Source of the DNA: Halosolutus halophilus
GTDB lineage: Archaea > Halobacteriota > Halobacteria > Halobacteriales > Natrialbaceae
Direction: 5' to 3'
Assembly (NCBI RefSeq): GCF_022869805.1
Contig: NZ_CP094974.1
Span: 806,001-870,000 of the forward strand
DNA: 64,000 nucleotides
The notes under the pieces were generated by a model. It was not told the DNA's origin. It saw nothing but the letters and a program-made list of their open reading frames with translations, and made no database searches. Positions 23,066 through 30,239 of the stretch are shown piece by piece. Each line of letters starts with the position of its first letter. Position 1 is the first letter of the stretch. A program made the translations under genes and the position numbers.

Positions 23066-25915
23066 ATGAGTAGCGATCCACGGCAACACGACGATCCTGC
23101 ACCGCACGATGACCGCGAGACATACACCTACGAAGACGCCGCGGAACTCGACGAGGACGCGTTTGCTGGGAGCGCGATCGACCGACGGACCTTCTTGAGC
23201 GTCGCCGCAGCGACCGGTGTTGGACTCGCCGCTCCGAGCACGGTCTCGGCCGCGGTCACCGACGAGGCACTGACCGCACTCGCCGAGTTTGTGATCAACG
23301 CGACGCCCGCCGACTACGAAGCAACACTGGTCCTCGAGTTTGGGGACGCCGACTCCCTCGATGCGTTCGCCGCCGAGTTCGGCGACCCCGACTGGGACAT
23401 CGACGAGGACGACCGCGCCCCGAAGGTCGTGACGCGCGAGGAGCCGACGCCCGCCGCACACGCCTCTCTCACGGCCGCCGAACTCGAGTACGCGCTCGAT
23501 GCCCTCGACGCCGCCGTCGACCACGTCGACTTTTCGCCGGGGGCGAACCCGTTCTGGAAGCTGGACGACCCCTACGCCGACGGGGTCTTCCCCGACATCG
23601 AGGCCGCACGCGACTGGATCTCCCACGCGGAGGCCGGCCAGGCGCTCGACCACCTCGAGGAGGAATATCCCGACCGGGTGCGCGTCCACCGGATCGGGCA
23701 GGGGCCGGGCTGGGAGAATTTCCACACCGGTGAGGATCCCGACCGGCGCGAAATCTACGTCGCGGAACTGACCAACGAGATTCGGGACGAGGAGTCGTTC
23801 CGAGAGAAGGACAAGGCGGTGTTCATCGTCGGGATCCACGGCAACGAGCGAGCGGGCGTCGAGGCCGGCAGCCGGGTTCTCGAACAGGCAGCCAAGGATG
23901 ACGCAGACGACTTCACTCACCTCCTCGACGACATCGTCATCGTCTACGTCTATATCAATCCCGACGGCTGGACCGTCCGGAACCCACAGTACGGCCCCCA
24001 TCCCTGGAACCGGTTCGTCGAGGGAACCTTCTACGGGCACTACCGCGGGAACGCGTCGCAAGTCGACACCAACCGCCAGTATCCGACGATCGGCTGGGCG
24101 AATCCGGGGTTCTGGCCCGCCGATCCGGACGACGCGCCCGCCACCCGTCCCGGCTACGACGTCGGCTACGCGGACGTCGTCCCGGACGCGCTGGCGACTG
24201 TCGCCCACCTCCGGGAGTACGCTAACGTCGAATACCTCTGTGACTACCACATGATGGGCTGGGCGGATTCGATGGTCCTGAACCTCGAGTCGAACGCCGC
24301 GTACGATCACGACGGCACGCACGATCTCGACGAGGTGAATCGCCGGATCGGCGCGGGGATGGAGGCCCACTGGGGCAGCCCCGCGGCGATCGCCGACGAC
24401 ACGATTCGGGCCGGCCGGGATACGGCCGGCATCGACGAATACGTCCCGGATCGGCTGTTCGATTACGGCTCGATCTACGACTCGCTGGGATACAACATCA
24501 CCGGCGGCTTGCTCGGCTGGGCGGGCCAGCCCGAAGCGTTCGGCGGCCTCGGCGCCATTACGGTCGCCCCCGAGCTGGGCCTGCGCGACGCCATCAACTG
24601 GCGCCCGTATATCGAACGGCATCTGGCGACGGCGTATCGGATCTCGATGCGCGAGTACGCCGAACTCTGCGCCGCGGACACCGATGCCACGGTGGCCACC
24701 GGCGGACAGGATACCGCCTACGTCACCACGGATGCCCTGACGCGCCGGTCCGCGGACCTCTCGCACACCGACGAGAGCCCCGGCCAGGGGGACGGCCCTG
24801 GCCAACAGCGTGCGACCGAGGTGCAGCGTCGCCACGAAACCGTCCACCCCGGGCCAGAGGGGCGCGCCACGCCGACGATGGCGGAGCGAACCCACTCGCT
24901 GGCCGCGCAGTTCGCCGCGTCCGGCACCGAAGACGGTGTCGTCACACTGGTCAACCCGGGCGGCGAGGTCGTGCGGGCGGTCGACCTCGCGGAGAGCGAC
25001 GTCAGGAGTTTCTACGTCCCCGATCCCGATGCGGGCGAGTGGACGATCGAGTTCGACGGCGCCGGCGAGCTCGACGTCGACATCGTCACGATCGAGAGCG
25101 ACGACGAGCATCCCGATCCCGAGGAGGCGTTCGGCTACTCCCAGACGGAGTACGTCGTCAACCCGATGCAGTTCTTCGCAGATCTCGAGGCCCACCTCGA
25201 GGACGGGGCCATGGACGGACTGCGGGTGCACGACGTGACGACCGGCCGCCTGATGCGCGGCAGCTCCGGCGAGCGCCGCTACGACAAACTCGTGATCTCA
25301 CACGATGTCGGCCGCGACGACGACGCGTATATTGCGGCGATCGAGGAATTCGTCGAGGCCGGTGGCGACCTCGTACTCACAGATACGGGGCTCTATCTCT
25401 TGGCTGCCATCGAGGTCGGCCAGGCTGCGGAGCTCTCGGCGGACGATATGCGAACCGTGCAACTCGGCATCGCGAACCTGATCGACCGCGACTTCGATCA
25501 CTACCTGCTCGCGGATATCAGGGACCTCCAGCACGAGATCTGGAAGAGCCCACAGGTCGGGTACGTCCCGAACGCAAACGATCAGCCCGCGACGATCATC
25601 GACGACGACGCCTTCGAGGCCGCCGGCGGCGACGTCGCTGGCCGAATGCAGGTCGACGTCTCGGGGAGTCCGTGGACGCCGCCGGAAATCACCGACGAAG
25701 GGGTCGGAGCCGGCTCTCTGGCAGCGGGCGACGCGGAGATCAACCTCATCGGGTCGGTCCTGCCGCCGGCGAACCAGCGCGAACTCCATCCGTTCGGAAT
25801 GGCGGACTACGCGGTGTCGTTCATGGGGCACACGATGCTCTGTAACGCGCTCGGCTTCGAGCAGCGTCGCTTCGTCGCGGGCGACCGTGTCGGGACCTGG
25901 GGCGACGTCCGGTAA
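23066..25915 (+). CDS. Tat-exported M14-family zinc carboxypeptidase (949 aa)
   Basis: From ATG 23066 the protein has an acidic head and a late Tat motif (IDRRTFLSVAAATGVG, about residue 40), then a processing site after STVSAA. The M14 domain spans about 180-560: IHGNERAG provides the zinc His and Glu, CDYHMMGW the third ligand region, VAPELG the likely catalytic Glu. The remaining ~350 residues include a beta-sandwich-like domain and a segment (DKLVISHDVG, FVEAGGDLVLTDTG) resembling a GATase/ThuA-type fold. Expected to trim peptides or cell-surface glycoprotein outside the cell. The long antisense frame is a shadow. Confidence 0.85.
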   Translation: MSSDPRQHDDPAPHDDRETYTYEDAAELDEDAFAGSAIDRRTFLSVAAATGVGLAAPSTVSAAVTDEALTALAEFVINATPADYEATLVLEFGDADSLDAFAAEFGDPDWDIDEDDRAPKVVTREEPTPAAHASLTAAELEYALDALDAAVDHVDFSPGANPFWKLDDPYADGVFPDIEAARDWISHAEAGQALDHLEEEYPDRVRVHRIGQGPGWENFHTGEDPDRREIYVAELTNEIRDEESFREKDKAVFIVGIHGNERAGVEAGSRVLEQAAKDDADDFTHLLDDIVIVYVYINPDGWTVRNPQYGPHPWNRFVEGTFYGHYRGNASQVDTNRQYPTIGWANPGFWPADPDDAPATRPGYDVGYADVVPDALATVAHLREYANVEYLCDYHMMGWADSMVLNLESNAAYDHDGTHDLDEVNRRIGAGMEAHWGSPAAIADDTIRAGRDTAGIDEYVPDRLFDYGSIYDSLGYNITGGLLGWAGQPEAFGGLGAITVAPELGLRDAINWRPYIERHLATAYRISMREYAELCAADTDATVATGGQDTAYVTTDALTRRSADLSHTDESPGQGDGPGQQRATEVQRRHETVHPGPEGRATPTMAERTHSLAAQFAASGTEDGVVTLVNPGGEVVRAVDLAESDVRSFYVPDPDAGEWTIEFDGAGELDVDIVTIESDDEHPDPEEAFGYSQTEYVVNPMQFFADLEAHLEDGAMDGLRVHDVTTGRLMRGSSGERRYDKLVISHDVGRDDDAYIAAIEEFVEAGGDLVLTDTGLYLLAAIEVGQAAELSADDMRTVQLGIANLIDRDFDHYLLADIRDLQHEIWKSPQVGYVPNANDQPATIIDDDAFEAAGGDVAGRMQVDVSGSPWTPPEITDEGVGAGSLAAGDAEINLIGSVLPPANQRELHPFGMADYAVSFMGHTMLCNALGFEQRRFVAGDRVGTWGDVR

Positions 25916-26057
25916 GCCGAGCCCGGACTCGTCGCTGCCCCGTCGAGAGCCCCCTTCTTTTCGCGACCGTGGCACCTGTGAGTCGGGAGTCGAAACCAAC
26001 CCCGGCCCCGTCGGGTGAAGTGTTGTCAATTCAGCCAACGCCCCGCTCGGCCTACGC

Positions 26058-26175
26058 ATGAGAGACCGGATCGAGAACCGAGAGGTCGTCATCGTCGGAC
26101 CGGGTACGGCTGGCGGTGTGATCATACGAACTGGCCCGACACGATATCGAGGTAATCGGCCGTGAGGCTGGCCCC
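26058..26175 (+). pseudogene. N-terminal scrap of an FAD-dependent oxidoreductase
   Basis: ATG 26058 gives RDRIENREVVIVGPGTAGGV, a Rossmann GxGxxG start. A frameshift follows, and ARHDIEVIG in another frame continues it. Nothing further matches. Confidence 0.5.
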
Positions 26176-26267
26176 GCACGATCGCGCTCTGGGCAGCCGC
26201 CAGGTTCTGACCCGCGGCTCAGTCGGACAGGCGGTGGTCGTGGCTCACCGCATGTGCGAAGCGACGC

Positions 26268-26501
26268 TTACGAGAAGGCAGCGAGCACGTCGGCCTCGTC
26301 GTCGACGTCCGGCTGGTTCGGCCACGCGTTCATTTTCTCGACACAGCAGGCACAACAGTAGAGTTCGTGTGTGTTCGGCGCCTGCCAGTTCTCCCGCTCC
26401 AACCAGAACCCCTCGACGGTAACCCCGTCGATCGCGGTCCCACACTCCAGACAGTCGTAGATCTCACCGGGCGACGTCGGTTCCGGCCAGTAGAGTTGCA
26501 T
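26268..26501 (-). CDS. Small Cys-rich (putative zinc-binding) protein (77 aa)
   Basis: MQLYWPEPTSPGEIYDCLEC begins a compact protein with CLEC (17-20) and CCACC (50-54), enough for a zinc ribbon-like site, and an acidic tail. Such short haloarchaeal zinc proteins are often uncharacterised. Single gene between the FAD scrap and a propeller gene read in the opposite direction. Confidence 0.65.
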   Translation of the reverse strand: MQLYWPEPTSPGEIYDCLECGTAIDGVTVEGFWLERENWQAPNTHELYCCACCVEKMNAWPNQPDVDDEADVLAAFS

Positions 26502-26773
26502 GGACCGCAGTTCCGATAGCTGTCATATAAGCTTTCAGGTCTTCGGGAGCCGATCGGGTGTTGGGGTATTGGATCGGGATCGGTGCGCTCGGTGTATCCA
26601 CAGGAGGAACAAGACCACACTCCGCGGTGGCCGCTGGAGAAATCCCTCGCCGAACGCACGGCCACCCCCGAACTGCGCAGGCCGTCTGGAGCCCTCCCGA
26701 ACGGAGATCTCGAAGAAGTCGGTCAGCGACCATCCTCCGGAGCCGACTGTTGAGAACCCTCCGCGGTCCAGTA
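26502..26773. other. Gap of ~300 bp with no supported gene
   Basis: Overlapping frames in both directions lack domain signals. No R-element or IS end recognised. Confidence 0.4.
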
Positions 26774-26784
26774 AATTTTTGTCG
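26774..26784 (+). promoter_or_regulatory. TATA box of the 26805 propeller gene
   Basis: TAAATTTTTG is 22-30 bp upstream of the ATG in GC-rich surroundings. Confidence 0.5.
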
Positions 26785-26804
26785 GCTCTCTCGGAAGCCA
26801 GCGT

Positions 26805-28121
26805 ATGCCCGATCCACCCTCCATCTCCCGACGCCAGGCACTCGGGGCCGTTGGCGGTGCCGCGACTGGGGTCGGTGGCTACATCGCGGGCGTCCGCTCC
26901 GCCGACAGCGTCCCCGACTGGCTCGCTGGCCGCGACTGTGCCCCGTCCCCGCTCGCCACGAACCCGACGGACTGGCCGTTTCCCCGGCACGACCGAGCGA
27001 ACACGCGCCACGCTCCCGCACGCGCTGGCCCGGACTGGCCGCCCGACCGGACGTGGGAACGGGAGTGGCCGGTCGGTGACGTGTACGAGCTGCGTCCGCT
27101 CATCGTCGTCGACGGCGTCGTCGTCGCCCTCATAGAGGCTGCCCCGCAAAGCGTCCTGCTCGCGATCTCGCTCGCTGACGGTCGAGTGCTGTGGCGTCGT
27201 GAAGCCGAGGACGCCAGCTACGCGCAGGTCTGTGCCGCGGGTGGAATGGCGTTCGTCGAGGGAGAAGTTCCCGACTCTCCCGTCCGGTTCGCGGCCCGCT
27301 CGCTCGGCGACGGTGCGGCGCTGTGGACCGACTCCGTCTCCTCACACGTCCCACGGACGCTCGCTGGCGGCCGGTTACTTGCCGTCGACCGTACGCGCGA
27401 CGACAACTTCGCCGTCACCGCGCGCGACGCCCGCACCGGCGTCGAGTGCTGGCGCGCTGTCCACGGGGGGCGGCCCCACGACATCGCGGTCGCCGACGGA
27501 CGGGTCGTCCTGCCAACGCGCGACGACGGTGTCCTCGCGCTCGACCCCGCATCCGGCGACCGGCAGTGGCGCTCGGACGCCGGCGGCGACACGGCCGCGG
27601 TCGTCGCCGGCCGAGTGATCTCGCGGCGGTTTCCGGGCGAACTCAGAGCGTTGTCGCTCGCGGATGGGGCGATCGAGTGGCGCGTCCAGAGCGAGCACTT
27701 CCTCGAGGACGGGGAGAGCGACGATGGGACACGGTATGCCCGCCCCGGGTTCGAGGTCGGCGCCGTCACGCCGGAGGTGGTCGTCTACGCGCTGGATGTA
27801 CACAGCGACTACCCGAGTCGACTGCAGGCCCGCGACCTCGAAACTGGCGACCTGCTGTGGGACGTCGGGCCAGAACCCACCCCGGTCGAGTTCCACGGCT
27901 ACTCGCGGCCGATCGTGGTCGGTGACGACCTCTTCGCGATCAGGTACGCCCGGCGCGAGGACAGCGAGGATCCGCCGGACGCACTCCTGCGGTTCGACGT
28001 CGCCACCGGGACGGAGCGCGACCGGATCACCTTCCCCGCCGACGAGTACGTCCGCCCGCCGATCGTCGCCGATACCACCCTGCTGGTCCCGACGAACCTG
28101 CGGTTGGTCGCCTACACGTGA
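26805..28121 (+). CDS. Tat-exported PQQ-type beta-propeller protein (438 aa)
   Basis: A Tat signal (SRRQALGAVGGAATGVGG) precedes a propeller domain with blades such as AISLADGRVLWRREAEDA, RDARTGVECWRAVHGG, LALDPASGDRQWRSDAGG, ALSLADGAIEWRVQSE and ARDLETGDLLWDVGPE. No lipobox Cys at the signal end and no PGF-CTERM. Diverged blades indicate an old gene. Third of five propellers in this window; ligand unknown. Start ATG 26805 has a TATA box at leaderless spacing. Confidence 0.85.
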   Translation: MPDPPSISRRQALGAVGGAATGVGGYIAGVRSADSVPDWLAGRDCAPSPLATNPTDWPFPRHDRANTRHAPARAGPDWPPDRTWEREWPVGDVYELRPLIVVDGVVVALIEAAPQSVLLAISLADGRVLWRREAEDASYAQVCAAGGMAFVEGEVPDSPVRFAARSLGDGAALWTDSVSSHVPRTLAGGRLLAVDRTRDDNFAVTARDARTGVECWRAVHGGRPHDIAVADGRVVLPTRDDGVLALDPASGDRQWRSDAGGDTAAVVAGRVISRRFPGELRALSLADGAIEWRVQSEHFLEDGESDDGTRYARPGFEVGAVTPEVVVYALDVHSDYPSRLQARDLETGDLLWDVGPEPTPVEFHGYSRPIVVGDDLFAIRYARREDSEDPPDALLRFDVATGTERDRITFPADEYVRPPIVADTTLLVPTNLRLVAYT

Positions 28122-28226
28122 CCCTGACTATACTCTTCGTGCAGGGGGCAACGTCCACACGCCTCCGGAGCATGGGAGAGGCCACTGTCGGACCAGTCGC
28201 AGTGGTTTAAGGAAACCCTCCGGGAC

Positions 28227-28275
28227 TGCTAGGGTCCTGTACTGGTGATAGATACAGAGTGCGTCTCTGTCAGCA
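28227..28275 (+). repeat. R-element copy 11 (short fragment)
   Basis: CCTGTACTGGTGATAG and ATACAGAGTGCGTCTCTGTC match the beginning and middle of subfamily-2 copies such as 33933-34108, fused by deletion. Confidence 0.4.
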
Positions 28276-28358
28276 ACGGAAAAGTCGGATACGCTATTTT
28301 CTGAGTACGCGATTCTGTCGGAAAAAGCAGTTGTCAAGTGAGGATATTTACTGAGTTT

Positions 28359-28451
28359 ATGACCCCTCCACTATCTCGTCGCCAGGTGCTTGCCGTTGGT
28401 TCTATTGCTGGTATTGCCGTAGCCACGATCAATCAGATGCTTGTCGTCTGA
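28359..28451 (+). pseudogene. Orphan Tat signal peptide remnant (30 aa)
   Basis: ATG 28359 encodes MTPPLSRRQVLAVGSIAGIA and stops within 10 further residues. A perfect Tat signal with no mature part, running into the convergent TusA-like gene by 23 bp: most likely the 5' stub of a deleted exported protein. Confidence 0.5.
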
Positions 28452-28695
28452 GGAACGCAATAACCCCGTCATCTGTCCCGCGGGTACTGATAAGCGAGGC
28501 GCCGTCGAGTCTCCTAACCCAGTCCTCGACATCCTCGCATTCGTCTACGGGCTTTCCAGTCTTGATGGCTAGCAGGTCGCCATCGGCTGCGCTACGAAGC
28601 TCATCTGCGGCCGTTAAGATGGGCATCGCACACACCTGACCGGTCACGTCCAATACAGCGTCAGCGTCCTCGATCGTGAACGATTTCTCTACCAT
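28429..28695 (-). CDS. TusA-family sulfur carrier/transferase-like protein (88 aa)
   Basis: LDVTGQVCAMPILTAADEL near residue 14-32 is the TusA motif; the single conserved Cys (CAMP, canonical CPxP) carries persulfide in the family. GDLLAIKTGKPVDECEDVED and the rest fit the two-layer alpha/beta fold. Family roles include sulfur relay for tRNA thiolation or sulfur oxidation. No partner DsrE or sulfurtransferase gene is next to it. Start ATG at 28695. Confidence 0.8.
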   Translation of the reverse strand: MVEKSFTIEDADAVLDVTGQVCAMPILTAADELRSAADGDLLAIKTGKPVDECEDVEDWVRRLDGASLISTRGTDDGVIAFLRRQASD

Positions 28696-28969
28696 GGGGC
28701 TGTTTACTTACATCCGCTTTCCGTCGTTTGTCTTGCTCACGGATCTCTCCTGAGAGTATTGTACACACTTCGTATTATTACTGTCGGTGGCACCGGCACG
28801 GAACTCCGCTGCTGACCGGGACACCAGTTATAGAGAACGTGCGATAGGACTGCAGCAGTTGTCTGGCTAATCCGAGCAACGGGCTTTCAACACGCGTCTT
28901 GTACGAACGGCAGTCTCTGTCAGTCCACACCCATCATCGGACAAAATTACCCCGCTCTCTCCCCTTGTC

Positions 28970-29159
28970 AGTATTGGACGATTTTAGCAATTGTGAGCAT
29001 GAGTATTTCGGGGTCGGGTCGCTCGGTGCGGCGCTCGCCGGTAGCGTCCTCGAAGGCGGGTCGTTCGGGACGCTATTTCGACTGTTCGCGGTCCTCCCGC
29101 TGGTCGCCCTCGTCGCCGTGTTCGGCATCAATCGGATTGGCGGGTCGGCAAAGAACTGA
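28970..29159 (+). pseudogene. C-terminal remnant of a membrane transporter (MFS-like)
   Basis: The frame YFGVGSLGAALAGSVLEGGS, FGTLFRLFAVLPLVALVAVF, GINRIGG resembles the last two helices of an MFS permease and then stops at 29159. The remainder of the gene is absent. Confidence 0.5.
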
Positions 29160-29224
29160 GAGGCAACCACCGATCGGGCACAACCAGAGACTACATGAGG
29201 ATAGATCACCCACTAAATAGCTCG

Positions 29225-29416
29225 GCTGTATTGACCGATCACCCTCCATCGATCGAGTATTGGCACCTCTGAATTCGAACCCACCATTCAGCAGAAGTGA
29301 GTCAAACTACCGAAATAGCGGGAGAACTTGTGTGCTGAATACAGAGCGTGGATGTCTCGCCCGCTTTCGACACGTGGTTCCAGAAAACACGTATCGACGT
29401 GTACTCAGTCCTACGT
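29225..29416 (+). repeat. R-element copy 12 (full length)
   Basis: Starts GCTGTATTGACCGATCACC, centre CATTCAGCAGAAGTG and GTGTGCTGAATACAGAGCG, end GTACTCAGTCCTACG. Its last base immediately precedes the ATG of the next gene (29417). Confidence 0.75.
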
Positions 29417-29875
29417 ATGAGGCAGAGACACCACCTGATTGAGTCCGTCGTGGGGCTGGTCGGTGCAGCGTTCCTCACCGCCGGCTTGGTGTCCCCCTGG
29501 ATACAGCAGAACCCATCGTATCACGGGGATGTGCCGAGTGTCTACCTCGCCGGTATGCAGAGTGGACTCCAACGGCCGGATTACCTGCTGCTTGGGGGAA
29601 TCGGGGTCACGCTCTTTTGTATCTTCACTCGCCGATATACCACGACCACGAACCGGGTCATAATCGCGACTGGTGGTGGGGCCGTTCTTGCAGTCGGCAG
29701 TAATATTCTGTCGTACGTTCCCGCCTACGCTCCGATCGTTGTCCCGGCACGGGGTGCGTATTTCACGATAGTCGGTGGACTCCTTCTCAGTGGCATCGGA
29801 CTCACACGACCTCGTACCGGCCAAAACGACACGCCGGACAATCCAAGTGGGAGTACAGAACTGGCTGATAAATAG
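29417..29875 (+). CDS. Four-helix membrane protein, fitted exactly between two R-elements (152 aa)
   Basis: From ATG 29417: MRQRHHLIESVVGLVGAAFL then helices at about 10-27, 59-75, 83-100 and 110-130, ending in a polar tail (RPRTGQNDTPDNPSGSTELA). No family recognised. ATG 29348 would place 23 residues within the repeat and is rejected. The stop codon touches the next R-element, so gene plus repeat form a clean cassette-like unit. Confidence 0.7.
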   Translation: MRQRHHLIESVVGLVGAAFLTAGLVSPWIQQNPSYHGDVPSVYLAGMQSGLQRPDYLLLGGIGVTLFCIFTRRYTTTTNRVIIATGGGAVLAVGSNILSYVPAYAPIVVPARGAYFTIVGGLLLSGIGLTRPRTGQNDTPDNPSGSTELADK

Positions 29876-30025
29876 GCGCGTTCTATGCAGCAGCGGCCGC
29901 TCGTTCTGCGCGACCACTGTCAGAAACGGCGTGCTGAATACAGAGGACGTATCCAGCACGGCGGCCCACGTTATTTCGCGGTATAGGGCCTGAACTACCC
30001 GAAAGAAAACCAGCGGACTGACCGC
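29873..30025 (+). repeat. R-element copy 13 (subfamily 2, 5'-truncated)
   Basis: GCGCGTTCTATGCAGCAGCG, GTCAGAAACGGCGTGCTGAA, CAGAGGACGTATCCAGCACG and CAGCGGACTGACCG. It lacks the 5' ACTGAGC module and begins within the stop codon of the previous gene. Confidence 0.75.
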
Positions 30026-30083
30026 TTAGAGTTCTATCAACTGTTGCATAGATCGGGTGAGGCACGCGAGGGCCGAAGCCAGT

Positions 30084-30239
30084 ATGCGACACAACGAAAA
30101 TATAACCGGTCAGATCGAACGACTGACCGAGTTGGTTCTATCGCGGGGTGATGGCGTCCACGGAGCCAGTTCCGAGAAACAACCCGACGAGAGGCATCTC
30201 GATGCGCCCTCCTTTTTGGTGACCGTCAGGTCGGAGTAG
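30084..30239 (+). CDS. Possible tiny protein (51 aa)
   Basis: ATG 30084 opens MRHNENITGQIERLTELVLS, an amphipathic helix, then a disordered tail, overlapping by 14 bp the convergent regulator gene. No homologue known; may be chance. Confidence 0.25.
   Translation: MRHNENITGQIERLTELVLSRGDGVHGASSEKQPDERHLDAPSFLVTVRSE

Noticed and set aside
22578-23123. N-terminal extension of the Bat-type regulator at 21942
   Set aside because: The extension is basic and lacks the family pattern; the Met at 22577 matches the usual start of such regulators.
23054-25231. 725-codon open frame antisense to the M14 peptidase
   Set aside because: A shadow of high-GC codon usage; it has no domain signals while the opposite strand has complete peptidase motifs. 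The same applies to the long antisense frames over 7087-8352 and 14745-15710.
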